Below, piece after piece: positions 22,067 through 31,676 of a DNA stretch of 32,474 nt. Position 1 is the stretch's first letter. Every line of letters starts with the position of its first letter. The notes beneath the pieces are model-generated. The model did not search any database. It saw only the letters and a program-made list of their open reading frames with translations, and had not been told where the DNA came from. Source of the stretch: JBEVNX01 sp040507895 (GTDB taxonomy: Bacteria > Desulfobacterota > Binatia > JACPRU01); NCBI GenBank assembly GCA_040507895.1, contig JBEVNX010000076.1, forward strand, positions 1 through 32,474, written 5' to 3'. Made by a program: the position numbers and the translations under genes.

Positions 22067-22094
22067 CTCGCTCACAAAACAACTTGTGCGCGAG
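22067..22094 (+). terminator. Stem-loop just after the receiver-LpxC gene
   Basis: CTCGCTCACAA and TTGTGCGCGAG pair over 11 positions with one mismatch around the loop AACAAC, starting 6 nt after the stop. No U-run follows, so intrinsic termination is uncertain. The right arm overlaps the -35 of the PilZ promoter candidate. It could act as an attenuating hairpin or an mRNA 3' end. Confidence 0.4.
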
Positions 22095-22111
22095 AATCGC
22101 GGTGCTACACT
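22084..22111 (+). promoter_or_regulatory. Putative promoter of the PilZ gene
   Basis: TTGTGC (22084-22089) and TACACT (22106-22111) are 16 nt apart, and TG one base before the -10 makes it an extended -10 type (TGCTACACT). A start near 22118 would leave about 53 nt before the PilZ ATG. The -35 is weak (TTG only) and lies in the arm of the preceding stem-loop. Confidence 0.5.
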
Positions 22112-22170
22112 CGTGGCCTACCATCGGCTGGCGTGCAGCTCACGATGCGCCGGAGAACGCCGAGGCGGCA

Positions 22171-22482
22171 ATGAGTGAAGCTATGGAACGTCGTGGATCC
22201 GAACGACGGAGTGCGGACGCTGGAGGCTTGATCTCTTTCGGACAGGAAGCCGTCGGCTGCCGGATCATCGACCTCTCGGATACCGGCGCGCAGGTGCGCA
22301 TCGATGGCAAGCGGGCGAGCCGAAACCTCGTCGGCAAACGCGCCTCCATCACGCTCGAGGGCGACAAGCCGCGGCTGCTCGCGGGCCGCGTGGTGTGGGC
22401 GAGGCCGGCGGTGAACGGCGTGTACCTCGGCATCGCGGTCGAGGGCGGCGAGACCAAGCCGATCGAGACCGCTTCGCAATAG
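22171..22482 (+). CDS. PilZ domain protein, probable c-di-GMP receptor
   Basis: A 103-residue stand-alone PilZ domain. Both c-di-GMP contact motifs are present: RxxxR (Arg8 to Arg12, in ERRGSERR) and DxSxxG (Asp34-Leu-Ser36-Asp-Thr-Gly39 in IIDLSDTGAQVRI). The later strands ASITLEGDKPRLLAGRVVWARPAVNGVYLGIAVEGG complete the barrel. PilZ adaptors carry c-di-GMP signals to motility, secretion or envelope targets. The ATG at 22171 follows GAGGCGG; an ATG four codons later is also possible. It lies 109 bp after the receiver-LpxC gene with its own promoter candidate, and converges on the gspN end of a type II secretion operon. Its partner is unknown. Confidence 0.85.
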   Translation: MSEAMERRGSERRSADAGGLISFGQEAVGCRIIDLSDTGAQVRIDGKRASRNLVGKRASITLEGDKPRLLAGRVVWARPAVNGVYLGIAVEGGETKPIETASQ

Positions 22483-22501
22483 GTGCCGCCACGAACGGGC
22501 G

Positions 22502-22533
22502 CCGTCCGGGGGCCTCGATCGCGGCGCGGACGG
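22502..22533. terminator. Inverted repeat between convergent PilZ and gspN genes
   Basis: CCGTCCG (22502-22508) and CGGACGG (22527-22533) form a perfect 7-bp stem with an 18-nt loop, in the 62-bp gap where two convergent transcripts end. It has no T-tracts on either side, so it may be a Rho-aided or RNA 3'-end structure rather than a classic terminator. Confidence 0.35.
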
Positions 22534-22544
22534 TGGACGAACCG

Positions 22545-23453
22545 CTAGCGCACTCGCAGAGCCGTGAGCGGACCGTACAGAGTGAACCCGTAGGTGCCGC
22601 TCGGCGGCCTCTGATTGTGGTTGAGGAGCGTGAGCAGCGGCTCCAAACTGCCGCTCGCGCCGGGGATCGGCTTCAGCGTCAGCGTCGCGTTCAACACTGG
22701 GGCGCCGCTCAACGAGAGGAACAGCTGGCCGTGCAGCTCGGCGTCGACTTCCGATCCGGACAGCTTGAGCGAGCGAATGTCGATCCGGTTCGCCTTCATC
22801 TCGAAGTCGGCCTCACCCCCGGGAAAGTGCAGGTCGGGGATCGAGAACCCCTGAGCCTTGGCCTGCGTGAGCGAGGCGTTGGATAGGCCGAGGTGCCCGC
22901 GGCCGTCGACGTTCCTGAAATCGCCCTTGCCGCTTAGGTGGATTTCGCCGGACAGATCGCCGTTCCAGGCACCTTCGAGGAGCCGGGTGAGACGCGGGTA
23001 CTCCGCCAAGCGCAAGCTCGTCCACCCGAGGTCGAGAACGCCGAGGGGATCGACGGATCCTTCGAAGATTCCGCCGTAGGCGCGGCCGGAAAAGAAGAGC
23101 GGAAATACGCTTCCGCGCACGAGCGCGGTCACCGAGGGGCGCGCGCCGACCTCCTCGGCGGCGACCCACGGCTCGGGATCCTTGCCGGGCGCGATCAGTC
23201 GAGCCTGCCCCAAGTGATAGCCGCTCCAGGGGCGAAACCACGTGTCCTCGTAGCGCACGCGCCAGCCGGAGCGCTCGGTGATCTCGTCGACCCAGTGGCG
23301 CACGACGAGATCGTGCGGGAACGTCAAGACGAGGAACACGAAAAACCAGCCCGCGGTCCACGCCGTGTAGCCGACCGTCGAGCGGCGACTGAGCCGATGG
23401 CGCGGAAAGAGCCGGGTGAATCGGCCGGCGAAGCTCGAGACCGACGAGGCCAT
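22545..23453 (-). CDS. gspN: Type II secretion system protein GspN
   Basis: A 302-residue protein, the last gene of the secretion operon. A basic cytoplasmic start leads to one membrane helix (AWTAGWFFVFLVLTFPHDLV, about residues 31-50). A large beta-rich periplasmic region follows (VRYEDTWFRPWSGYHLGQARL, GDLSGEIHLSGKGDFRNVDGRG, FEMKANRIDIRSLKLSG, LNATLTLKP). This AsmA-like repeat pattern and the place after gspM fit the deltaproteobacterial GspN family. GspN is an accessory component whose exact role is not established. The start is an ATG at 23453, 4 bp after the gspM stop. Confidence in the name comes mainly from context and overall pattern. Confidence 0.8.
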   Translation of the reverse strand: MASSVSSFAGRFTRLFPRHRLSRRSTVGYTAWTAGWFFVFLVLTFPHDLVVRHWVDEITERSGWRVRYEDTWFRPWSGYHLGQARLIAPGKDPEPWVAAEEVGARPSVTALVRGSVFPLFFSGRAYGGIFEGSVDPLGVLDLGWTSLRLAEYPRLTRLLEGAWNGDLSGEIHLSGKGDFRNVDGRGHLGLSNASLTQAKAQGFSIPDLHFPGGEADFEMKANRIDIRSLKLSGSEVDAELHGQLFLSLSGAPVLNATLTLKPIPGASGSLEPLLTLLNHNQRPPSGTYGFTLYGPLTALRVR

Positions 23454-23457
23454 CCGC

Positions 23458-24015
23458 TCAGCTCGCCGTCTTGATGGTCGAGACGGAGAAGCTCAAGTCG
23501 AACTGGTATGGATCGCTCACTCGCTTTTTCATCTGCAGGCGCGAGACGTGAATCGGGCTCGGCGACTGCTCGATCTCGTAGAAGAGCGAGACCGTCTGCG
23601 CCAGCGTGATGCCGACGAGCTGCACGTTGACGGACTCCTCGACGTACTGATCGCCGATCGTCCTCGAGGAAGGCGCCATCGACGTCACCTTGTCCCGCGA
23701 CAGATTCTTCGCCACCAGCCCGTCGAGCGTGGAATAGAGCCAGTTCGGCGCGCGCCCCGCCTCTTTGGCCGTCAGCGCCTCGGCCTGCCGCCTGAGCTCC
23801 GAATACGTCGCGCTCAGCGTCTGCACCTTCTCGAGCTGGCTCTCCTTCGCGGCGATCCTCTGGCGAAGGCTGCTCTTCGCCGACTGGCACTCGAAGACCA
23901 CGAGAAAGACGAGGAATCCGGCGAAGACTGCGGCTCCGACCGCGACGAACACCCGCTCTCGAGGCGCCAGCCGCGCGTAGGCGTGCTGCAGGTTGGCGAG
24001 CGACGGCCACTTCAT
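23458..24015 (-). CDS. gspM: Type II secretion system protein GspM
   Basis: A 185-residue inner-membrane platform protein. A short cytoplasmic start (LAPRERVFVAVGAAVFAGFLVFLVVF: membrane helix about residues 23-42) is followed by a long helical segment (SLRQRIAAKESQLEKVQTLSATYSEL) and a periplasmic ferredoxin-like domain, the GspM plan. In type II systems GspM binds GspL and stabilises the GspE-GspL-GspF platform. The ATG at 24015 overlaps the gspL stop (ATGA). Sequence conservation in this family is low, so the name depends on topology plus position between gspL and gspN. Confidence 0.82.
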   Translation of the reverse strand: MKWPSLANLQHAYARLAPRERVFVAVGAAVFAGFLVFLVVFECQSAKSSLRQRIAAKESQLEKVQTLSATYSELRRQAEALTAKEAGRAPNWLYSTLDGLVAKNLSRDKVTSMAPSSRTIGDQYVEESVNVQLVGITLAQTVSLFYEIEQSPSPIHVSRLQMKKRVSDPYQFDLSFSVSTIKTAS

Positions 24016-25451
24016 GCTTCCGGCCCTTTGGGAAACGACAGGTTGATGCGGAACTCGACGCTACCGTCCGGAGTGGTGCGCGGCTCCTTGACCTGGGCAT
24101 CGGCGAACAACGGGGATTCGGCGATCTTTTGCCGAATCTTCTCGACCGCGTCGAACGATGAGGTCTTGGCGCGCAAGTGCACGCCGTCGGTATCGATGGC
24201 GAGCTCGTCGACGTTCAGGCGAGGGTCGGTCGGCGCGCGCTCGGCGAGCTGTCGCAGGACGTTGAGCGGCGAGATCGGGCCGTTCGGTCCAAAGCCCAGC
24301 TGCTGTTGCTGCTTCTGCAGCTTCTTGATCTCCTGCGCGAGCTGCTCGACCTCGTCCACGATCGGCGTGCTCGGCAATACCACTCGGAACGATTGCCGCA
24401 CGACCGCGTTCAGCTCGCCGTACTGCCGCGACAGCTCGTAATAGGAGACACCCTGCCACAGCACGAAGAGCAGCGCCACGACGCCGCCGAGCACGCCGAG
24501 CCGCTGGAGGCCTCCTTGCAGCTCCACTTGACGTCGGCGGTAGGCGAAGGTGTCGCGGCGGAAGTTCAGTCCGAGCGTCGGCTCGTCGACGATCTCGCGC
24601 AACGCCAGCCCGAGTGCCGGCGCGTAGGTGCCTTGCCGCCCTTGTAGAGCGGCCGGCATCTGACGCAGCGGCAGATCTTCGAGGCGCTGCACGCTGACGC
24701 CCATGCGGCCGCGCAAGAGCTCGAGGAGCTCCGTACCGGGGGCGCCGCCGATCAGGAGCGGCGGCGTCGTCTCGTCGCTCGCGGGCGGACCGCCGTTGAG
24801 GCTCTTCAGGCTCCAGGCGATCTCTCGCGCGAGCGCGGGCGCTGCCGGCTCGCCGGCGACGTCGATGACGCGCAGGCTGATGAGCTGTCTCCCACGGTAG
24901 ACCGCCAGCGTGCCATGTTGCCCGCCGCTCACGTGGAGAAACGCGTAGCGCTCCGGGCGATCGCCCTCGAACAGCTGGAGCACGTTCAAGGTGCTGAGCG
25001 GGGCGAAGTCGACGATCGCGGGATCGAGCCCAGCCTCCGCGAGGATCTTCAGGTGCTCCTCGATCTTGCTCCGCGGCGCCAGTGCGGCGAAGACGCGCGC
25101 GCCGTGCTCGGTCTTCTCGAGAATCTGGAAGTCGACCACGGCGTCTTCGAGTGCGAACGGCACTTGGCTTTCGAGCTCGAACGGCACGGTTTGCGCGAGC
25201 TTCCGCCAGTCGCGGAACGGCAGCTCCAGGATCCGGTAGGTCGCCGCCCATCCGGGGAGCGCCGAGAGCACCGTGTCAACCTCGATCGAGTGGCGCTCCA
25301 CGAAGCGGCGGAGCTGCTCGGCGAGGGGAACGTCGGGATCGCGCGGCTCGGCGAAAAAGCCGACGACCTGATAGCTGCGGAAGCTGGCTTCCACCACCAC
25401 CGCGACCAGCTGCGCGCCGTGCGGGTCGAGTGCCAGGATCCGATTCGGCAT
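24012..25451 (-). CDS. gspL: Type II secretion system protein GspL (PilM-like cytoplasmic domain)
   Basis: A 479-residue protein from an ATG at 25451. The N-terminal roughly 310 residues form an actin-like cytoplasmic domain of the GspL/PilM type: MPNRILALDPHGAQLVAVVVE at the start, TVLSALPGWAATYRILELPF, and VPFELESQVPFALEDAVVDFQIL, the block that binds the GspE N-terminus. A single membrane helix spans about 318-338 (LGVLGGVVALLFVLWQGVSYY), then a coiled coil rich in Gln (EIKKLQKQQQQLG) and a C-terminal ferredoxin-like periplasmic domain. The gene begins 2 bp after the gspK stop and overlaps gspM. GspL links the ATPase to the pseudopilus assembly platform. Confidence 0.88.
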   Translation of the reverse strand: MPNRILALDPHGAQLVAVVVEASFRSYQVVGFFAEPRDPDVPLAEQLRRFVERHSIEVDTVLSALPGWAATYRILELPFRDWRKLAQTVPFELESQVPFALEDAVVDFQILEKTEHGARVFAALAPRSKIEEHLKILAEAGLDPAIVDFAPLSTLNVLQLFEGDRPERYAFLHVSGGQHGTLAVYRGRQLISLRVIDVAGEPAAPALAREIAWSLKSLNGGPPASDETTPPLLIGGAPGTELLELLRGRMGVSVQRLEDLPLRQMPAALQGRQGTYAPALGLALREIVDEPTLGLNFRRDTFAYRRRQVELQGGLQRLGVLGGVVALLFVLWQGVSYYELSRQYGELNAVVRQSFRVVLPSTPIVDEVEQLAQEIKKLQKQQQQLGFGPNGPISPLNVLRQLAERAPTDPRLNVDELAIDTDGVHLRAKTSSFDAVEKIRQKIAESPLFADAQVKEPRTTPDGSVEFRINLSFPKGPEA

Positions 25452-25453
25452 GA

Positions 25454-26500
25454 TCAGCGGCTCGTGGGTGGCAAGAGGCGCATTCCATCGGATGGTGGCG
25501 ATGTCAAGGAAACGTTCGCGGCCTCGTCCTTCCAGTCGAGGAGCTCGAGCCGCAGACCGCTGCGCCGCTCGAGCGCGGCGATTCCGCGGCTGACCTCGGC
25601 TGCGGTGCCCGCGGCGTGGATCGTGAAGTAGAAGCTGTGCAGCGTGAAAAACGACCGCACCTGCTGCGGGATCTGAGTCCAGCCCGGGATCTCGTTCAAT
25701 TCGCGTGGGTCGGCGAACGGCTTGGTCTCGCGTAGCGAGACGATCGCCTTGGCGCCCGCTGCGTCGTCCACCGCCGTGAACAGGGCGCCGAGTAGCGCCT
25801 CGGAGGCCGTATTCACGTTGATCTGAAGCTCTTCGTTCGGCATCACGGTGACCATCGAGCGCAGCGCGCGCCACTGCTCGCGGGACAGATCGCCGAACCC
25901 ACGCACCAGCTGCAGTTCCTCCACGTTGAGCAAGCGGCCGTTGCGCGGCGCGTAGGGAGGCGTCAGCGCCTCGTAGTACTCCCGTTCGGAGCCGCTCTTG
26001 CCGCTCACCTCTTCGTCCGCGTCCAGCCAGTCGAGGAGCGGGAAGAGCAGGTTGAGGTCGAGGCCCAGCGACGCGAGCACGCCCTGGAAAAGAGTCTTGC
26101 GGGCTTCGAGCGTCACCGGGCTCACGCCAGGGCGCATGGCCAGCGAGTTGAGATTGAAGCGCGCTGACTCGTCGTCGATCCGAAACGAGACGTCGCCGAC
26201 CCCTTCGCCGATCGGGCGCGGCGGAAAGGGCTGCGCCCAGGGGTCGAGCAAGCTCTCGACGTTGGGGCGCGTGGGGGGATTCTGGGTCTTCTCGACGAAA
26301 TCCATCTTGAGGAGGAGCTCGGCGAGCGCCAGCCCGCCGCGCGCCAAGTAGCGGGCTTGAAGCAGCGACAGCGAATTGCGCGTCAGATGCGCTTCGACCT
26401 GCGTCGTATAGGTGAACTCGACGACGAGGATCGTGAGCAGCGTCACGATCAGCAGCGTCATGAGCAGCGCAATGCCCGCGGGTTGGCGTCGGCGGTTCAC
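25454..26500 (-). CDS. gspK: Type II secretion system minor pseudopilin GspK
   Basis: A 348-residue protein from a GTG at 26500 that overlaps the gspJ stop (GTGA). The N-terminus, NRRRQPAGIALLMTLLIVTLLTILVVEF, is the GspK prepilin signal: cleavage is expected after Gly9, and position +5 is Met instead of Glu, as usual for GspK. The globular part has the GspK blocks SFRIDDESARFNLNSL, FPLLDWLDADEE, YYEALTPPYAPRNGRLLNVEELQLVRG and a helix-hairpin-helix-like VNVNTAS-type segment (INVNTASEALLGAL). GspK caps the pseudopilus tip with GspI and GspJ. All expected features are intact. Confidence 0.93.
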   Translation of the reverse strand: MNRRRQPAGIALLMTLLIVTLLTILVVEFTYTTQVEAHLTRNSLSLLQARYLARGGLALAELLLKMDFVEKTQNPPTRPNVESLLDPWAQPFPPRPIGEGVGDVSFRIDDESARFNLNSLAMRPGVSPVTLEARKTLFQGVLASLGLDLNLLFPLLDWLDADEEVSGKSGSEREYYEALTPPYAPRNGRLLNVEELQLVRGFGDLSREQWRALRSMVTVMPNEELQINVNTASEALLGALFTAVDDAAGAKAIVSLRETKPFADPRELNEIPGWTQIPQQVRSFFTLHSFYFTIHAAGTAAEVSRGIAALERRSGLRLELLDWKDEAANVSLTSPPSDGMRLLPPTSR

Positions 26501-27261
26501 GGGGGAGGCGTGGGGCGGCCGACCAGCTTGGGGTTCTTGAGCGTGCGGACGATCGGCAGGTCGACGGAAGTCACGTAGCGCTCGGCGTTGCCCTCTCGAT
26601 CGACGATGCCGATCGCGATCTCGACGGCTCGCGGGGCCGGCGCGAAGTTGCGAGAATCGGTCGAGTCCCAACCGTCCACCCAGTCGCTCCCGTCGAAGAA
26701 GCGGAAGTCGAGCTCGGTCACGCCCGGCAGGATCATCGTCGAAGCCGCTGCATTTGGCTGGTCGGGATCGAAGTTGTCGCCGGTCAGCGACAACACAGTC
26801 TCGCGGTAGAGGGCGAGCCCGGATTGGGGCGAGAAGGCGCCGACGAAGTAGTGCACGATGCCGAGGTCGCTCGCCGCGAACGCCGTCGCCGTCGGCCGGC
26901 GCAGGAACGTGGTGAACGCCAGATCGTCGAGCGCCACGCCACCTTCGGTGCGCACGCGCGCGAGGAACAGACCTCGCTCCGGGATGAACGTCGAGCGGGT
27001 CGACGGCGTCGGGCCGGCGGCGGCCGCCGGCGGCGCGGCGGGAACCATGGAAGTCACCGGTCGCGCGCTCTCAAGGTCGCGAGCGATGCGCGCCAGCGCA
27101 CCGCGTGCGCCCGCGTCCTCGTCGGCACGGCGTTCGGCGAGCTCCTTGCTGCCGATCGTTTGCGAGAACACGCCGTATACGATCGCGAGCACGATGGAGA
27201 GGATCCCAAGCGTGACCGTGATCTCGAGCAGCGTGAAGCCCCGCCGGTCGCGCGCGGTCAC
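26497..27261 (-). CDS. gspJ: Type II secretion system minor pseudopilin GspJ
   Basis: A 254-residue pseudopilin from a GTG at 27261 that overlaps the gspI stop (GTGA). The prepilin signal is RDRRGFTLLEITVTLGILSI: cleavage after Gly8, N-methylated Phe, Glu at +5. The body includes the GspJ-type region VTELDFRFFDGSDWVDGWDS and RAVEIAIGIVDREG, matching the typical C-terminal half that ends in a strand with 'LPxAVE'-like sequence. It is longer than many GspJ because of an Ala/Pro-rich insert (PAAPPAAAAGPTPS, about residues 73-86). GspJ joins GspI and GspK in the pseudopilus tip. Confidence 0.9.
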   Translation of the reverse strand: MTARDRRGFTLLEITVTLGILSIVLAIVYGVFSQTIGSKELAERRADEDAGARGALARIARDLESARPVTSMVPAAPPAAAAGPTPSTRSTFIPERGLFLARVRTEGGVALDDLAFTTFLRRPTATAFAASDLGIVHYFVGAFSPQSGLALYRETVLSLTGDNFDPDQPNAAASTMILPGVTELDFRFFDGSDWVDGWDSTDSRNFAPAPRAVEIAIGIVDREGNAERYVTSVDLPIVRTLKNPKLVGRPTPPP

Positions 27262-27641
27262 GGTTCCGGTCTCCGCACGAGCGTCGCCAGCCGCACCGCG
27301 TCGGGGTCGCGCTCGTCCCAGAAGACCCGGATACGGATCTCCCGCACCTGGTCCTCGAGGTCGCGGGTCGGGCCACGGAGCACCTCGAGCTCCCAGTGGT
27401 AGTCCGGATCGCTCGCGAAGTCGCCGCTCGAGCGGGTGAGGTCCGGAAACGCTTCGGCCACGAGCGTGCGCGTCATCAGATCCTGGGCGAGGAGAGTGGC
27501 CCGAGACAGCCGCCGGTCGTAAGCGATCGTGCGGACGTTCTGCCCGTGCAGCGACAGCAGAGATACGAGCGCGGTGGCGAGCACCGCGACGGCCACCAAG
27601 ACCTCGAGCAGCGTGAAGCCGCGATTATGAGCTGCTGCCAA
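27258..27641 (-). CDS. gspI: Type II secretion system minor pseudopilin GspI
   Basis: A 127-residue pseudopilin. The prepilin signal is NRGFTLLEVLVAVAVLATALVS, with cleavage after Gly8, and the globular part (LAQDLMTRTLVAEAFPDL, WELEVLRGPTRDLEDQVREIRIRVFW) fits GspI. No ATG or GTG lies at a sensible distance. The best start is TTG at 27641, inside the last codons of gspH (17-bp overlap), with GAGGG about 11 nt upstream. GspI starts tip-complex assembly with GspJ and GspK. The TTG choice is inference; the family call is firm. Confidence 0.88.
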   Translation of the reverse strand: MAAAHNRGFTLLEVLVAVAVLATALVSLLSLHGQNVRTIAYDRRLSRATLLAQDLMTRTLVAEAFPDLTRSSGDFASDPDYHWELEVLRGPTRDLEDQVREIRIRVFWDERDPDAVRLATLVRRPEP

Positions 27642-28149
27642 CTTCGCGATAGCCCTCGGACACCTCGCCGCGTCCGCGCACGGGATCGATCTCGAGCGTG
27701 TAGGCGTGGCCGCCGTCGTCGACGAGGTGGACCACCGAACGATCCGCATACCCCTCGGGATAGAAACGCGTCGGCACCAGGCCCTGCGAGAAGGTGCCCG
27801 TTCCGGGCACGAAGACGTCCGCGATTCGTACGCCTGCCGGCAGCGTGACCCGGCGCGCCAGCAGGTCCGTATCCTCGACGAGCAGACCGGTGCCTTCCTC
27901 GGGTCGCGCCACCCAGTACTCCTGACGGTCGAGATCGAAGAACAGCACCAGCGGCGTTCCGCGCAGCGCGGCTTCCTCGTAGAGGTATCGCGTCGTGGCC
28001 GAGAGTCGGCGCGCCGCGGCGGACAGCTCGGCGGCCGTGACGCTGCGGACGCGGGGCAGGGCGATGCGCGCGACGATCGCGATGATGAAGAGCACGATCG
28101 ACAGCTCGATCAGCGTGAAGCCACGCTCGCCGCGGCGACGACCGTTCAC
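27625..28149 (-). CDS. gspH: Type II secretion system minor pseudopilin GspH
   Basis: A 174-residue pseudopilin from a GTG at 28149, 4 bp after the gspG stop. Prepilin signal: GERGFTLIELSIVLFIIAIVARI, cleavage after Gly10, Glu at +5. The body has the GspH/FimT pattern (ELSAAARRLSATTRYLYEEAALRGTPLVLFFDLD: the segment that carries the variable minor-pilin fold). Starts further upstream would run into gspG and lack support. GspH sits between the major pseudopilin shaft and the tip. Confidence 0.88.
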   Translation of the reverse strand: MNGRRRGERGFTLIELSIVLFIIAIVARIALPRVRSVTAAELSAAARRLSATTRYLYEEAALRGTPLVLFFDLDRQEYWVARPEEGTGLLVEDTDLLARRVTLPAGVRIADVFVPGTGTFSQGLVPTRFYPEGYADRSVVHLVDDGGHAYTLEIDPVRGRGEVSEGYREVGSSS

Positions 28150-28153
28150 GCCG

Positions 28154-28585
28154 TCATCCGAGATCCCGGCTGTCGATGTCCGCGTTCTTGCCTTCGCCGC
28201 CCTGTTCCCCATCCCCGCCGAAGCACCTCAGCACGAAGCTCTGGCCGTCGCTCAAGTACACGTACGGGTTCCCCCAGGGGTCTTCGGGAATCTTCTGGAT
28301 GTACCCTTCCGCGTTGTACTTGCGCGGTTGCGGGGCGCTCGTCGGCTTCTGCACCAGGGCCGCCAGGCCTTGGTCGGTGGTCGGGTAGATGCCGTTGTCG
28401 AGCTTGTAGAGATGGAGCCCCTGCTCGATTTGCTTGAGATCGGCCTTCGCCTTGGTGATGCGCGCATTGTCGGTCTGTCCGATGACGTTCACGGACACGA
28501 TCGTGGCGAGCAGGCCGATGATGAACACCACGACCAGGATCTCGATCAGCGTGAATCCGGCGGGTGAGGCGAGTGATCGACGCAT
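28154..28585 (-). CDS. gspG: Type II secretion system major pseudopilin GspG
   Basis: The main shaft subunit of the pseudopilus, 143 residues. Prepilin signal: SPAGFTLIEILVVVFIIGLLATI, cleavage after Gly10, Phe at +1, Glu at +5. GspG family blocks follow: AKADLKQIEQGLHLYKLDNGIYPTTDQGLAALVQKP, IPEDPWGNPYVYLSDGQSF, and a Gly/Asp-rich C-terminal calcium loop (GGDGEQGGEGKNADIDS). The ATG at 28585 has GAGAGAA upstream as Shine-Dalgarno, and longer starts carry non-family sequence. A 94-bp gap separates it from gspF, the longest inside the operon. No promoter was recognised there. Confidence 0.95.
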   Translation of the reverse strand: MRRSLASPAGFTLIEILVVVFIIGLLATIVSVNVIGQTDNARITKAKADLKQIEQGLHLYKLDNGIYPTTDQGLAALVQKPTSAPQPRKYNAEGYIQKIPEDPWGNPYVYLSDGQSFVLRCFGGDGEQGGEGKNADIDSRDLG

Positions 28586-28679
28586 CGGTTCTCTCGGACG
28601 GTTCGACGCGGGGCGGAGCGGCGAAGCTTGCATCGCCGAGGATACCAGGGAGCCCACGAGCCGGCAAATCGGGTCGGCC

Positions 28680-29900
28680 TCAGCGCACGAGCTGGTTCAT
28701 CTGGAAGATCGGCAACAGGATCGAGAGCACGATGAAGAGCACGAGGCCGCCCATGAGCAGGATCATCACGGGCTCGAGCAGAGTGGTCAGCGTGGCGATC
28801 GTGCCGTCCACCTCGCCCTCGTACGTCTCGGCGGTCTTGAAGAGCATCTCCTCGAGCTTGCCGCTCTTCTCGCCGACCGCGATCATGTGGATCATGAGCG
28901 GCGGGAAGATGCCGCTCCGCTTGAGCGGAGGGGCGATCGATTGGCCCTCGCGGATGGCATCGCGCGCGGCTTCAGTCGCCTCGTAGAGCACGCGGTTGTC
29001 GACGATGTTCTTGACGATGTCGAGGGACGGTAGCAGCCCGATGCCGCTCTGCAGCAGCGTGGACAGCGTCCGCGAGAAGCGCGCCACCGCGATCTTCTGC
29101 AGGAGCTTGCCGAATACCGGGGTGTGCAGCAGCCAGCGATCGTAGCGGGCGCGGCCGCCCGGGGTGCGCACGTAGTAGCGCGCGGCGACTCCCGCGGCCA
29201 CGAGGAGAAGCAGGAGGAGAGGCCACCAGGTGGCGAACGCCGTCGAGACCGCGAGCAGAGCGCGAGTGGGCAGCGGCAGGACTTGCTTCGACTCCGTGAA
29301 GATCCGCGTGATCTTCGGCACCACGTACGAGAGCAGGAAGAAGAGAATCGCCCCGCCCACGAGCACCATGAGAATCGGATAGGTGAGCGCCGAGCTGAGC
29401 TTGCGTCGCAGCCGCGCGGTCGATTCGGTATAGTCGGCGAGACGAAGGAGCACGACGTCGAGCGCGCCGCTCGCCTCCCCGGCGCGCACCATGTTGACGT
29501 AGAGCTCGCTGAACACCTTCGAATGCTCCCGGAGCGCGTCGGCGAGGGAGCTACCCTCGTTGACGCGCTCGCGCGTCTGGCTGAGCATGCGCTTGAGTCG
29601 CTCGGAATCGACCTGGTCGATGAGCGCCGAGAGGCAATCGACCAGCGGAAGTCCCGCCGAAACCAGCGTGGACAACTGGCGCGTCATGACCGCCAGCTCC
29701 TGAGCTCCAACGCGCTCGAAGAGGCGGCCCACCGACCGCGAGGCGCGCGGCGTGGCCTCGTCCCGGGTCTCCGAGAGAGACGTCGGAAACACTCCGGAGC
29801 GGCGGAGCTTCGATCGCGCCGCGCGCGCGCTCTCGGCGTCGATGATGCCGCTGACGTTCTTGCCGTCCGGGTTGAGCCCAGCGTACGAATAGACCGGCAT
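28680..29900 (-). CDS. gspF: Type II secretion system inner-membrane protein GspF
   Basis: A 406-residue platform protein. The family start MPVYSYAGLNPDGKNVSGIIDAESARAARSKLRRSGV is followed by two T2SSF domains, about residues 72-195 (ELAVMTRQLSTLVSAGLPLVDCL) and 275-397 (RFSRTLSTLLQSGIGLLPSLDIV), and three membrane helices (about 170-190, 225-243, 377-396). The repeated 'GxPLxxAL' helices and the conserved end LLEPVMILLMGGLVLFIVLSILLPIFQMNQLV are intact. GspF transmits GspE ATPase motion to pseudopilin assembly. The ATG at 29900 lies 15 bp after gspE. Confidence 0.95.
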   Translation of the reverse strand: MPVYSYAGLNPDGKNVSGIIDAESARAARSKLRRSGVFPTSLSETRDEATPRASRSVGRLFERVGAQELAVMTRQLSTLVSAGLPLVDCLSALIDQVDSERLKRMLSQTRERVNEGSSLADALREHSKVFSELYVNMVRAGEASGALDVVLLRLADYTESTARLRRKLSSALTYPILMVLVGGAILFFLLSYVVPKITRIFTESKQVLPLPTRALLAVSTAFATWWPLLLLLLVAAGVAARYYVRTPGGRARYDRWLLHTPVFGKLLQKIAVARFSRTLSTLLQSGIGLLPSLDIVKNIVDNRVLYEATEAARDAIREGQSIAPPLKRSGIFPPLMIHMIAVGEKSGKLEEMLFKTAETYEGEVDGTIATLTTLLEPVMILLMGGLVLFIVLSILLPIFQMNQLVR

Positions 29901-29915
29901 CGCGAGTGCCCCGCG

Positions 29916-31619
<1,704 letters not shown>

Positions 31620-31676
31620 CGCGGCTGATTGTACCGAGAAGGGCGGAGACCCGAAAGCCGCGGACCCACGGCGGAG

